From Streptomyces parvus (lineage in GTDB: Bacteria; Actinomycetota; Actinomycetes; Streptomycetales; Streptomycetaceae): a stretch of DNA of 64,000 nt. The notes under the pieces were generated by a model. It saw only the letters and a program-made list of their open reading frames with translations. It had not been told where the DNA came from and searched no databases. How positions within the stretch are numbered: position 1 is the first letter of the stretch; each line of letters begins with the position of its first letter. Below are positions 24,599-32,932 of the stretch, one piece after another. A program made the translations under genes and the position numbers. The stretch is taken from assembly GCF_032121415.1 (NCBI RefSeq), contig NZ_CP135079.1, forward strand, positions 4,030,001-4,094,000, in the 5' to 3' direction.

Positions 24599-25551
24599 GA
24601 GGCGGCCCCGCCCCACGCCACCGGGTTCTCGTCGGCGTACGCGATCAGCCCCCGGAACCGCGGGCTCTCGGCGACCCGGACGAGGTCCCCGGCGGTGACG
24701 GGAGTGCCGCCCGTCCCGGACCGCGCGGGCGACACCGCCAGCGCCACCGCGCTGCGGCCGGACCGGTAGTGGAGGGAGACCTCCGTGACCGTCCGGTCCG
24801 CCACGGCCTGCCGGTAGGCCCGGGCGGGGGTGCCGTCATCCAGGGTGAACGCCTCGCAGGTCAGCCCCTGCTCCGGGAGGTCGCGGCAGGCGGGTTCGGG
24901 GCTCCCGGGATCCGGGTGCACCGACAGCCGGACGGCGTGCACGACGTCGCCGCGCCGCCCCGCATAGCTGCCCGGGTCGTCGCCGACCGGCCGGACGTCC
25001 CCGACCGGCGCGGGCAGCAGCGCGTCCAGGGTCCGGGCCGCCCACTGCCGGAATTCGTCCAGGCGCCGGGCCTCCTCGGGGCCGAGCCCGGGCGGGACCG
25101 ACAGAGTGGGCGCGGGTGGCCCGGGGGGAGCGGGCGGCACGGCCGCGGACTCCGTCGGCACGGGGGTGGCGGTGGGACTCGGCATGTCGGGGGGTCGCTC
25201 CGTACGTCGGGGGGGCGGGGCGGATGGGGAGGCGGGCAGGGAGAGGGACGGTCCGGCAGGCGAAACGGGTTCCGGATCCGGGCCCGACAACAGCCAGGGG
25301 CCGAGCACGGAGAGGCCCAGGGTCAGCGCGGTCACCGCGACGAACGCGCCCGCGACCGCGTACCCCCGGCTCCTGACCCGCCGCCGGCGGCCCTCCCGGA
25401 CGGCGTCGGACACCAGGTCGGACTGGAGGGACAGGGCGCCGGCGGTCCGGTGCAGGGCGTCCCGGAACAGCTCCTCGTCGGGCGTTGCCCCGCCGGGGGC
25501 GTCTTCCGCGCGCCCGGGGGGCGGCAGGTGCTCGTGCGGTTCAGGGGTCAT
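24595..25551 (-). CDS. Single-pass membrane protein, candidate anti-sigma/sensor partner
   Basis: The 318-residue protein has a cytoplasmic segment of about 62 residues, one membrane helix (about 64-88) and a long Pro-rich stalk. An extracellular domain (about 160-318) contains two Cys. The topology and the position 9 bases after an ECF sigma gene fit an anti-sigma factor, but there is no HxxxCxxC zinc motif. The N-terminal block DEELFRDALHRTAGALSLQSDL is the likely sigma-binding part. Function is inferred from context. Confidence 0.65.
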   Translation of the reverse strand: MTPEPHEHLPPPGRAEDAPGGATPDEELFRDALHRTAGALSLQSDLVSDAVREGRRRRVRSRGYAVAGAFVAVTALTLGLSVLGPWLLSGPDPEPVSPAGPSLSLPASPSAPPPRRTERPPDMPSPTATPVPTESAAVPPAPPGPPAPTLSVPPGLGPEEARRLDEFRQWAARTLDALLPAPVGDVRPVGDDPGSYAGRRGDVVHAVRLSVHPDPGSPEPACRDLPEQGLTCEAFTLDDGTPARAYRQAVADRTVTEVSLHYRSGRSAVALAVSPARSGTGGTPVTAGDLVRVAESPRFRGLIAYADENPVAWGGAAS

Positions 25552-25560
25552 GACCGGCCC

Positions 25561-26094
25561 TCAGCTTCCGGTGGAGTAGAGCTGGACGTCGCCCATCCGG
25601 GCGCGCAGGCGGACGAGCGAACGCGAGCACTGGCTCTTCACCGTGGACTCGCTGCACCGCAGCAGCGACGCCACGGTCTCCACGCTCAGGTCGTCCCAGT
25701 AGCGCAGGACGACCATCGCCCGTGCCCGAGGCGGGAGTTCGGCGAGGAGGGCGAGCAGGGTGACCCGGAGGTCGGCGCCCGGCGCGGGATTGGGCTGCGG
25801 GCGGGGCGCGTTGCGGTTGTGGGCGAGCAGGTCCCGTACGGAGCGGCGGCGTTCGGCCACGAAGGTGCGCACCAGCACGGTCTTGGCGTAGGCGTCGAGG
25901 TTGTCCGCCCGGCTCGCCCTGCGCCAGTGCTGGAACAGCTTGGCGAGCGTCGTCTGTGTCAGGTCCTGCGCACCCTCGGTGTCTCCGCACAGCAGGTAGG
26001 CCGTCCGGTACAGCCGGCGCTGCCCGGTCCTGGCGTACGCCTCGAACGCGGCGCGCTCGCCGTCCGCCATGGCGGGCTGAGCCCCTGCCGGCAT
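25561..26094 (-). CDS. SigE-family ECF RNA polymerase sigma factor
   Basis: Region 2 lies at about 16-85 and region 4 with its helix-turn-helix at about 115-165 (LSVETVASLLRCSESTVKSQ) in this 177-residue sigma factor. The ATG at 26094 follows a near-perfect GAGGAGGG site; further upstream ATGs lack one. It should direct RNA polymerase to a small regulon and probably to its own promoter (26131-26160). The two genes behind it encode envelope proteins, so the signal is likely an envelope condition. Confidence 0.85.
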   Translation of the reverse strand: MPAGAQPAMADGERAAFEAYARTGQRRLYRTAYLLCGDTEGAQDLTQTTLAKLFQHWRRASRADNLDAYAKTVLVRTFVAERRRSVRDLLAHNRNAPRPQPNPAPGADLRVTLLALLAELPPRARAMVVLRYWDDLSVETVASLLRCSESTVKSQCSRSLVRLRARMGDVQLYSTGS

Positions 26095-26130
26095 CCGCCC
26101 TCCTCTCTCGCTCTCCTCGACCCCCACCCG

Positions 26131-26160
26131 TTACAGAGCACCCGTGTGCCGAAAAGGTTG
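26131..26160 (-). promoter_or_regulatory. Possible ECF-type autoregulated promoter
   Basis: On the minus strand CAACC (26156-26160) and GCTCTGTAA (26131-26139) are separated by 16 bases and lie about 40 bases upstream of the sigma-factor start. AACC-type -35 boxes are common in promoters recognised by ECF sigma factors. This is a motif guess. Confidence 0.4.
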
Positions 26161-26303
26161 AAGAGGAGTGAAGATCAGTTCGAGACGGTGAGTGCGCCCG
26201 TCCGCCCACGCGTCCCTGGGCCCGTCCACGTACCGGTCCGGGGGCGTCTCACTCCCTGGCGGATCCTGGTGCGGGCGCGAAGCGCTGTGCTAGAACAGCG
26301 CCC

Positions 26304-26375
26304 GTGACAGTCGATCGTTTTCTGGTGGAGTGCCTCCACATCGATCTCTGCCGCGTCTCCAGCGCATCCTGTTGA
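26304..26375 (+). CDS. Cys-rich leader peptide of the sulfonate/taurine operon
   Basis: A 23-codon ORF with GTG start ends in HIDLCRVSSASC. It contains three Cys codons, at positions 10, 16 and 23, the last being the final sense codon. Streptomyces leader peptides ending in H(V/I)DLCRVSSA(I/L)C typically precede sulfur-assimilation operons. There, ribosome stalling at Cys codons is thought to sense cysteine supply. The ABC transporter genes follow about 220 bases downstream. The possible -10 box TAGAAC (26291-26296) would put the transcript start at about the GTG, so the leader may be leaderless. Confidence 0.75.
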   Translation: MTVDRFLVECLHIDLCRVSSASC

Positions 26376-26595
26376 TGCCGGCCGCGGCATCCTTCGCGAT
26401 GCCCACGTGATGCCTGCGCGCGTCCCCGGTATCCGCGTCCTTCGCGCCTGATCCCTCTCCGGGTCCCGTCGTCCCTCGCATCCCGCGTCCCCGCGTCCTC
26501 GCACCCCGCGTGCTCGGCGCCACCCCCTTGTGTGCCCTCCCGGCCTGCCGCCTCCCGCGGGTCCGGCAAGGCTCCATGACCCCGGAGACCCCTCC
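26374..26595 (+). promoter_or_regulatory. Leader region between Cys peptide and transporter, with hairpin
   Basis: Starting inside the peptide stop codon, GATGCC and GGCATC (26374-26391) form a short hairpin. Several degenerate GCATC/GATGC and CGCGTCC repeats follow and could form alternative structures. No other gene is visible in this 220-base leader. An attenuator is likely from context, but mutually exclusive stems were not proven. Confidence 0.45.
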
Positions 26596-27489
26596 ATGCC
26601 GACCTCCCCGTCCCTGCGGGAACGGACCGCCGACGCCGCCGCTCCCCTGCCCCCGGGCCCGCCGAACCCGGTCGGCGGCCGCCGCCGTCCCCGTCCCGAC
26701 CGCACCGCCCTGCTGCGCCGGATCGGGCTGCGCGTCCTCGCGCTCGCCGTCCTGCTCGGCGGCTGGCAGCTGGCGACCGCGCTCCAGCTGTGGTCGCCGG
26801 TGCTGGTGCCCTCGCCCGCCGCCGTGTGGCGGGCCCTGCTGGAGACCTCCGGGACGCACGACGGCGTCCGGGGCTACCAGGGGCACACCCTGATCGAGCA
26901 CCTCGGGATCAGCCTGCGCCGGATCTTCATCGGGGCCGGTGCGGGCGTGGCGGCCGGACTCGTGCTCGGCGTCCTCATGGGGACGCTGCCGTGGGTACGG
27001 GTGGTGCTGGAGCCCGCCGTGGCGTTCCTGCGGACCCTGCCCCCGCTCGCCTACTTCAGCCTGCTGATCATCTGGTTCGGCATCGACGAGGCGCCCAAGC
27101 TGTGGCTGCTGGCGATCGCCGCCATGCCGCCGGTGGCCGTCGCCACCGCGTCCGCCGTGGCGTCCGCGCCGACGGCCCTGGTCGAGGCGGCCCGGGCGAT
27201 CGGGGCCCGGCGCGGACAGGTCGTCACCTCCGTCGTGCTGCCGTCCGCACTGCCCGAGATCCTCGTCGGCGTCCGGCTCGCCTTCGGCATCGCGTACTCC
27301 TCCGTCGTCGCCGCCGAGACCGTCAACGGACTGCCGGGGATCGGCGGCCTGATCCGGGACGCCCAGCGCTACAACCAGTCCGACACGGTCGTCCTCGGCC
27401 TCTTCGCCATCGGCATCTCCGGCCTGCTCATCGACGCGGCCCTGCGCCTGCTGTCCGACCGCCTCGCCCCGTGGCGCGGCCGCGCGTAA
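26596..27489 (+). CDS. tauC: Sulfonate/taurine ABC transporter permease
   Basis: The protein (297 residues) has about six membrane helices starting at about 45. The EAA loop (EAARAIGARRGQVVTSVVLP at about 197-216) contacts the ATPase. It imports sulfonates together with the binding protein and ATPase genes behind it. The ATG at 26596 is chosen because the upstream in-frame extension is just leader sequence. TauD at the operon end makes taurine the most likely substrate, but alkanesulfonates (SsuC) cannot be excluded. Confidence 0.85.
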   Translation: MPTSPSLRERTADAAAPLPPGPPNPVGGRRRPRPDRTALLRRIGLRVLALAVLLGGWQLATALQLWSPVLVPSPAAVWRALLETSGTHDGVRGYQGHTLIEHLGISLRRIFIGAGAGVAAGLVLGVLMGTLPWVRVVLEPAVAFLRTLPPLAYFSLLIIWFGIDEAPKLWLLAIAAMPPVAVATASAVASAPTALVEAARAIGARRGQVVTSVVLPSALPEILVGVRLAFGIAYSSVVAAETVNGLPGIGGLIRDAQRYNQSDTVVLGLFAIGISGLLIDAALRLLSDRLAPWRGRA

Positions 27490-27542
27490 CCGTCCCCTCT
27501 ACCACCCGGTCTTCCACCCACTGACGTACGAAGGACACGCAC

Positions 27543-28594
27543 ATGCCCCGAACACGCGGCCCGCTCCGCCTCACCTTCCTCGCCGTGACCCTCGGCGCCC
27601 TGCTGGCGGTGACCGCGTGCGGCCGGGGCGGCGGCTCCGGCGACGGGGGCGACGGCGGCAAGACGATACGCATCGCCTACCAGGCGTTCCCCAGCGGCGA
27701 TCTGATCGTCAAGGAGAAGGGCTGGCTGGAGAAGGCGCTGCCCGGCTACGACATCAAGTGGACCAAGTTCGACTCCGGGGCCAGCATCAACACCGCCTTC
27801 GTCGCCGGTTCCGTGGACCTCGCGGCCATCGGCTCCAGCCCGGTGGCCCGGGGCTCTCCGCGCCGCTGAACATCCCGTACGAGGTCACCTGGGTGCTCGA
27901 CGTCGCCGGGGACAACGAGGCGCTGGTCGCCCGCGACGGGTCGAAGATCTCCTCCGTGAAGGACCTGGAGGGCAGGAAGGTCGCCACCCCGTTCAGCTCC
28001 ACCTCCCACTACAGCCTGCTCGCCGCGCTCGACCGGGCCGGGGTGGACGCCTCGAAGGTCCAGCTCCTCGACCTCGAACCGCAGGACATCCTGGCCGCCT
28101 GGACACGCGGCGACATCGACGCCACCTACGTCTGGCTGCCGACGCTGGAGGAGCTGAAGAAGACCGGCAAGGTCGTCGTCTCCAGCCGCGAACTCGCCGC
28201 GGACGGCAAGCCCACCCTCGACCTCGGGGTCGCCGCCACCCGCTTCCTCAAGGCCCACCCCGACGTGCTGCCCGCCTGGCGCAAGGCCCAGGCGCGAGCG
28301 CTCGACCTGATCCACGACGACCCCGACGACGCATCGGCCGCCGTCGGCAAGCAGCTCGGCATCAGCCCGGCCGAGGCGGGCTCCCAGCTCGCGCAGGGCA
28401 TCTTCCTCAAGCCCGCCCAGCAGGCGGACGCCAAGTGGCTCGGCACCCCCGGCAAGGCCGGCGGCCTGGCGGACAACCTGCACAGCGCCGCGCAGTTCCT
28501 CGTCGACCAGAAGCAGATCGACTCCGCGCCGGAGATCGGGGCCCTGCGCAAGGCCATCCACGGGGAAGGGCTCAGCGATGCCGTCAGCCCCTGA
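27543..28594 (+). pseudogene. tauA: Taurine/sulfonate-binding lipoprotein with a one-base frameshift
   Basis: The first frame (27543-27869) encodes a lipoprotein signal with lipobox VTAC (Cys26) and the start of a substrate-binding domain up to AIGSSPVARG. It then stops early with SPRR. In another frame the protein continues LSAPLNIPYEVTWVLDVAGD and runs to 28594 with a complete C-terminal half. The break falls in a run of four G (27850-27853) that should be five, so one base has been lost. Restoring it gives about 350 residues, the normal length. This is either a real inactivating mutation, which would disable the importer, or a sequencing error in a G-run. Confidence 0.85.
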
Positions 28595-29405
28595 CCTGAG
28601 CAAGGCCCCCGAGGCGGTGTCCGGTACGGAGGGGAGCACCGGCCGGGTCGTCTCCGTACGGGACGTCCGGCACTCCTACGGCCGGGGCGCGGACGCGGTC
28701 ACCGCCCTCGGTCCGCTCTCCCTGGAGATCCCGGCCGGGGAGTTCCTGGTCCTCGTCGGCCCCTCCGGCTGCGGCAAGAGCACCCTGCTGCGGCTGATCG
28801 CGGGCTTCGAGCAGGCCGCCGAAGGCGCGGTCGAGGTGTTCGGGGAGCGCCCGGAACCCGGCGACCAGGCGGGCATCGTGTTCCAGCAGCCGCGCCTCTT
28901 CCCCTGGCGGACGGTCGGCGACAACATCGGCCTCGCCCTGAAGTACGCGGGCGTGCCCCGGGCCGAACGGCCGGAGCGGATCGCGGGGTTGCTGGCACGG
29001 GTCGGGCTCGCGGACACGGCGGGCCGCCGCGTCTGGCAGATCTCCGGCGGCCAGCAGCAGCGCGTCGCCATCGCCCGCGCCCTGGCGGGCGGCAAGCGGC
29101 TCCTGCTGCTCGACGAGCCGTTCGCCGCGCTGGACGCCCTGACCCGGGAGCGGCTCCAGGAGGACCTGCGCACGGTGAGCGCCGAGACCGGGACCACGTC
29201 CGTCTTCGTCACCCACAGCGTCGACGAGGCGGTCTTCCTCGGCACCCGCGCGATCGTCCTCACCAACCGTCCGGGGACCGTCGCCCTGGACATCCCGATC
29301 GACCTGCCCCGTACCGGCACCGACCCCGACGAACTGCGCGGGCTGCCCGCGTACGCCGCGCTGCGCGCCGAGATCGGCACAGCGGTACGCGAAGCGGCGA
29401 GCTGA
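28578..29405 (+). CDS. tauB: Sulfonate/taurine ABC transporter ATP-binding protein
   Basis: All ABC ATPase motifs are present in the 275 residues: Walker A GPSGCGKST (61-69), Q-loop VFQQPRLFPWRTV, signature ISGGQQQR (155-162), Walker B LLLLDEP (175-181) and the H-loop FVTHS. The FPWRTVGDNI block is characteristic of nitrate/sulfonate/taurine importers. The start overlaps the end of tauA by 17 bases, so its translation may be affected by the tauA frameshift if coupled. Confidence 0.92.
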   Translation: MPSAPDLSKAPEAVSGTEGSTGRVVSVRDVRHSYGRGADAVTALGPLSLEIPAGEFLVLVGPSGCGKSTLLRLIAGFEQAAEGAVEVFGERPEPGDQAGIVFQQPRLFPWRTVGDNIGLALKYAGVPRAERPERIAGLLARVGLADTAGRRVWQISGGQQQRVAIARALAGGKRLLLLDEPFAALDALTRERLQEDLRTVSAETGTTSVFVTHSVDEAVFLGTRAIVLTNRPGTVALDIPIDLPRTGTDPDELRGLPAYAALRAEIGTAVREAAS

Positions 29406-29436
29406 CACCCCGTCGTACAACGAGAGGAGAAGGACC

Positions 29437-30360
29437 ATGACCACCGCGACGACCCCCGTCCTGCGCGACCACCGCATCCCCGCCGACGGCCTCTACGAGG
29501 GCCCGCGCACGCTGCGCCGGGTCCCGGAGGGCTGGGCCGACCGCCCGTACGAGCGCTTCCGCCTGGTCCCGCTCGGCCGGGTCATCGGCGCGGAGATCCA
29601 CGGCGTCGACCTCACCCGCCCGCCGGAGGCGGCCGTGCGCGCCGAGCTGGACCGGGCGTTGCTGGAGTGGAAGGTGCTGTTCTTCCGCGACCAGCACCTC
29701 ACCTCGCGACAGCAGCGGGCGTTCGCCGGGCTCTGGGGCGAGCTGGAGACCAACCCGCTGCTCGCGACCGGCGACGACCCGGAGGTGGCCCGGCTCGACC
29801 GCACCGCCGCCCCCACCTTCGAGAACGTCTGGCACACGGACGTCACCTTCCGCGAGCGCCCCGCCCTCGGCGCGGTCCTCCAGCTGCGCCAGGTGCCTCC
29901 GGTGGGCGGGGACACGCTGTGGGCCGACATGGCGGCGGCCTACGACAACCTGCCCGAGGAGGTGAAGGAGCGCATCGAGGGGGCGCGGGCGGTGCACGAC
30001 TTCATCCCCGGGTTCGCCCGCTTCTACCCGCCGGAGCGGCTGGCGGCGCACCAGGAGGAGTTCCCGCCGGTCGAGCACCCGGTGGTGCGCCGGCATCCGG
30101 TCACCGGCCGCCGGACGATCTTCGTCAACGCGTCGTTCACCACGCGGATCGTGGGCTTCGCGCAGGAGGAGAGCGACCGGCTGCTGCGCCTGCTGTTCCA
30201 GCAGGCGCACGCCCCGGAGTTCCAGGTGCGGTTCTCCTGGCGGGCGGGTGACGTCGCGTTCTGGGACAACCGGGCCACCCAGCACTACGCGGTCAACGAC
30301 TACGCCCCGCACCGCCGGGTCGCGGAGCGTGTGGCCATCGCGGGCGACCGCCCTCACTGA
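29437..30360 (+). CDS. tauD: TauD/TfdA-family Fe(II)/2-oxoglutarate dioxygenase
   Basis: The iron triad is visible: WHTDVTF (His133, Asp135) and distal His283 in NRATQHYAVNDYAP. Arg294, 11 residues further on, would bind 2-oxoglutarate, the same spacing as in TauD. The 307-residue protein would hydroxylate taurine or a related sulfonate, releasing sulfite for cysteine synthesis. It is the last gene of the operon, 31 bases after tauB, with a good AGGAGAAGG site. Confidence 0.9.
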   Translation: MTTATTPVLRDHRIPADGLYEGPRTLRRVPEGWADRPYERFRLVPLGRVIGAEIHGVDLTRPPEAAVRAELDRALLEWKVLFFRDQHLTSRQQRAFAGLWGELETNPLLATGDDPEVARLDRTAAPTFENVWHTDVTFRERPALGAVLQLRQVPPVGGDTLWADMAAAYDNLPEEVKERIEGARAVHDFIPGFARFYPPERLAAHQEEFPPVEHPVVRRHPVTGRRTIFVNASFTTRIVGFAQEESDRLLRLLFQQAHAPEFQVRFSWRAGDVAFWDNRATQHYAVNDYAPHRRVAERVAIAGDRPH

Positions 30361-30390
30361 TCCCGGCGGCGCGGCTGCTTGAATGGAAGG

Positions 30391-31083
30391 GTGACCCGAG
30401 CCTCCCTGGAAAAGCAGCCGCACGAAGTCGCCTCGATGTTCGACGGCGTGGCGGCCAACTACGACCTGACCAACGACGTGATCTCGCTGGGCCAGGCCCG
30501 GCTGTGGCGCAAGGCGGTCGCGGCGGCGGTCGACGCCCGCCCCGCGCAGAAGATCCTCGACCTGGCGGCGGGCACCGCGACCTCCTCGCAGCCCTTCGTG
30601 AAGGCGGGCGCCTACGTCGTGCCGTGCGACTTCTCGCTCGGCATGCTCAAGGTCGGCAAGGAACGCCACCCGTGGATGCCGTTCACGGCGGGCGACGGGA
30701 TGAAGCTGCCGTTCAGGGACGAGACGTTCGACGCCGTCACGATCTCCTTCGGGCTGCGCAACATCCAGGACACCGACGTGGCGCTGCGCGAGCTGTACCG
30801 GGTGACGAAGCCCGGCGGCCGGGTCGTGATCTGCGAGTTCTCCCAGCCGACCTGGACCCCGTTCCGCACGGTCTACACGGAGTACCTGATGCGGGCGATC
30901 CCGCCGGCCGCCCGCGCGGTGTCGTCCAACCCGGACGCGTACGTCTACCTCGCCGAGTCCATCCGCGACTGGCCCGACCAGCCCGCCCTCGCCGCACTGC
31001 TCCATAAGGCGGGCTGGTCGAAGGTCGCGTGGCGCAACCTGACCGGCGGCGTGGTGGCCCTGCACCGGGCCACCCGCGCCTAG
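30391..31083 (+). CDS. menG: Demethylmenaquinone methyltransferase
   Basis: A UbiE/MenG methyltransferase of 230 residues performs the last step of menaquinone synthesis, methylating demethylmenaquinone with S-adenosylmethionine. Motif I ILDLAAGTAT is at 55-64; DAVTISFGLRNIQDTD and TKPGGRVVICEFS follow. The GTG at 30391 is directly preceded by GGAAGG with no spacer. A TTGAAT box (30379-30384) sits seven bases before it, so the mRNA may be leaderless. An IS remnant abuts the last codon: the stop TAG is built from TA plus the first G of the IS end, so a few native C-terminal residues may be lost. Confidence 0.9.
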   Translation: MTRASLEKQPHEVASMFDGVAANYDLTNDVISLGQARLWRKAVAAAVDARPAQKILDLAAGTATSSQPFVKAGAYVVPCDFSLGMLKVGKERHPWMPFTAGDGMKLPFRDETFDAVTISFGLRNIQDTDVALRELYRVTKPGGRVVICEFSQPTWTPFRTVYTEYLMRAIPPAARAVSSNPDAYVYLAESIRDWPDQPALAALLHKAGWSKVAWRNLTGGVVALHRATRA

Positions 31084-31389
31084 GCACTGTCCGACAAACG
31101 ATCTTGGGTGGGCTCGCGGAGCCGGAGGATGAGTGCGGCGAGGTGGAGTCCGGCCTTGTAGCGGGTGGCGAGTTTGTCGAAGCGGGTGCCGATCGCGCGG
31201 AACTGCTTGAGGCGGTTGAAGCAGCGTTCGACCACGTTGCAGGCCTGGTCAAGCTCTCGGTCGGAGGCCGGCGGTCTGCCGCCGGCCCGACCGCGCCGCA
31301 CACGGTTTGCCTTCTGGTCCGCCCGCTCCGGAATCACTGCCCGGATGCCCCTGTGCCGCAGGGACTGGCGGATCGCCCGGACACGTCCT
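31084..31389 (-). mobile_element. Truncated IS5-family (IS427-like) insertion sequence
   Basis: The end GGCACTGTCCGACAAACGAT is a typical terminal inverted repeat of Streptomyces IS5-type elements. The minus strand encodes the C-terminal part of a DDE transposase: RAIRQSLRHRGIRAVIPERA, then VERCFNRLKQFRAIGTRFDK, then LATRYKAGLHLAALI, ending RLSDSA. The 5' half of the transposase and the other inverted repeat are missing; the sequence breaks at about 31389. It can no longer move on its own. It apparently inserted at a TA immediately after menG. Confidence 0.85.
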
Positions 31390-31400
31390 AACCCGTACGG

Positions 31401-31622
31401 GAGAATCTGGCCCTGTTCTTCCTCAACCTCGGGGTCCGTAACGGTCCCCGGTGCGCCGAAGCGGTCCTGGCCAGGACCGGACAGGTCGACCGGCGCAGCG
31501 ACACCGCCGCCTTCACCGAGGACACGACCCGCCTCGTCGACCGGTACGGCGGCACCACCGCCCGCGACTTCGACCTGATCGCCTTCTCCACCGCACTGTT
31601 CGGCACCACCCGGAACGCCGGG
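31401..31622 (+). pseudogene. Gene fragment, possibly ABC1/UbiB-type kinase C-terminus
   Basis: One plus-strand frame reads ENLALFFLNLGVRNGPRCAE...TEDTTRLVDRYGGTTARDFD and LIAFSTALFGTTRNAG. This has the look of a real protein with a natural amphipathic pattern, but there is no start, and it breaks at both ends next to the IS remnant. It vaguely resembles the C-terminal part of ABC1/UbiB-family kinases, which would fit next to a quinone gene. The assignment is weak. Confidence 0.35.
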
Positions 31623-31634
31623 TGGCGACGACCG

Positions 31635-32369
31635 TCAGGTGCCGGAATGCCGGTCCGGCTCCATGGGGGTGGGCGCCGCCTCTTCGACCGCGCGCGTCGG
31701 CGGTGTGAAGGGGCCCCACGTGAACGCGGGCAGCCACGATGCCGGCGAGGTACTCCAGGACAGCTCAGCGATCTGACGGACCGTGCGTCGTCCCGTCAGA
31801 GAGCGGAAGACGTCCAGACTGCCGCCGAAGAGCGTGGCGGCCGGTTCACCCTTCCCAGCCGTCCACTCCCGGTCGGGTGTCCGGACGCGCAACGTCGGCA
31901 GGCCGCGTTCGTGCAGCGACATGGTGAAGCCCCCCACAGCGAGATCCAGCGCGTCGGCGAGGGCGGGGGAACCATCGGGCGGGGGCAGCCCGAGTGCCGT
32001 ACGGAGATCGAGCTCATGCGAGAGCACGTCCAGCGGAAGGATGCGGCGACGCAGCCAATCCGCGCGCGCCAGAACTCCCGGCAGATGCTCCTCCAGCGCA
32101 GCCCAGGTGTCGACGAGTTCGTGGACAGGAATCCCTGGAGGCGGGGGTGGCGGGTCACTGAGCTCGCCCGGATACTCGTCGACGGCCATCCGACAGACCA
32201 GGACGAGGTGGCTGACAAGATCACGCACGCTCCAGCCGGGACAGGCCGGCACGGGGAGCTCCGCGACCGACAGATCCGAGGTGACGAGCCGCGTGATGTT
32301 CTCCCGGCAGGCACGGTAGGCCAGGTGATGCGCCAGGTCCGGTACCGGACTGCGGGCCGTGTCGGTCAT
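31635..32369 (-). CDS. Mycothiol-dependent maleylpyruvate-isomerase-family protein
   Basis: The 244-residue protein has an N-terminal DinB-like four-helix metal-binding domain typical of the MDMPI family (CPGWSVRDLVSHLVLVCRMA, LDVLSHELDLRTALG). A C-terminal SCP2-like domain contains FGGSLDVFRSLTGRR. The His residues after VRDLVSH and LSH would ligate the metal, and mycothiol is the family cofactor. The ATG overlaps the stop of the AhpD-like gene (ATGA), so both are translated together. The pair sits between an IS remnant and a GNAT gene and looks inserted. Confidence 0.8.
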   Translation of the reverse strand: MTDTARSPVPDLAHHLAYRACRENITRLVTSDLSVAELPVPACPGWSVRDLVSHLVLVCRMAVDEYPGELSDPPPPPPGIPVHELVDTWAALEEHLPGVLARADWLRRRILPLDVLSHELDLRTALGLPPPDGSPALADALDLAVGGFTMSLHERGLPTLRVRTPDREWTAGKGEPAATLFGGSLDVFRSLTGRRTVRQIAELSWSTSPASWLPAFTWGPFTPPTRAVEEAAPTPMEPDRHSGT

Positions 32370-32932
32370 GCGGCAGTCTCCTGTATGCCGGTAGGGGTTC
32401 CGGCCCGGTAGCCGTCCGTCACGATCCGCCGAGTTGCCTGCGCGTAGTACTCGTCATCCTTGGGCAGCTCGGTCGCGAGGCCGCTGACGTAACGGTTGTA
32501 CATGCAGAACGCCGCGGCGATCAGAACGGTGTCGTGCAGGTCCGTGTCGTCAGCGCCCTCGCCGCGGGCCGCCGCGATCGCTCGGTCGGATACCGGACGC
32601 GCGGCGCTCTGGACCTCTGCGGCCACGTCCAGCAGCGCGCGCAGCCGCCCGCTGATCGGCGCGGTACCGGGGTCGGCCAGCACGTCCTGGACCAGTTCCC
32701 GGCCTCCCGCCAGTTGCGCGGCCGCGAAGGCCGCGTGCGAGGAGGCGCAGAACTCGGTGCCGTTGAGCCGCGAGACGTACGCCGCGATCAGCTCGCGTTC
32801 GCCCGGTTCGAGCGAGGACGGTGCCCTGAGCAGAGCGTTCGCCAGGTCACCCAGCGGTCCGCCGGTGTCGGGCCGGTGGACCATCAAACCGATGATTCCG
32901 GGGAGATCGCTGTTCAGCGCGATGTGGGGCAC
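32366..32932 (-). CDS. AhpD/carboxymuconolactone-decarboxylase-like protein
   Basis: The protein (188 residues) has the AhpD-like helical fold with the active-site stretch NGTEFCASSHAAF. One Cys and the following His are kept, but the second Cys of a CxxC pair is Ser, so a peroxidase-type disulfide cycle is unlikely. The GTG at 32932, behind a GGACGAG-type site, gives the family length. Upstream in-frame ATGs lie in non-coding sequence. It forms a two-gene unit with the MDMPI-like gene. Confidence 0.75.
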   Translation of the reverse strand: MPHIALNSDLPGIIGLMVHRPDTGGPLGDLANALLRAPSSLEPGERELIAAYVSRLNGTEFCASSHAAFAAAQLAGGRELVQDVLADPGTAPISGRLRALLDVAAEVQSAARPVSDRAIAAARGEGADDTDLHDTVLIAAAFCMYNRYVSGLATELPKDDEYYAQATRRIVTDGYRAGTPTGIQETAA

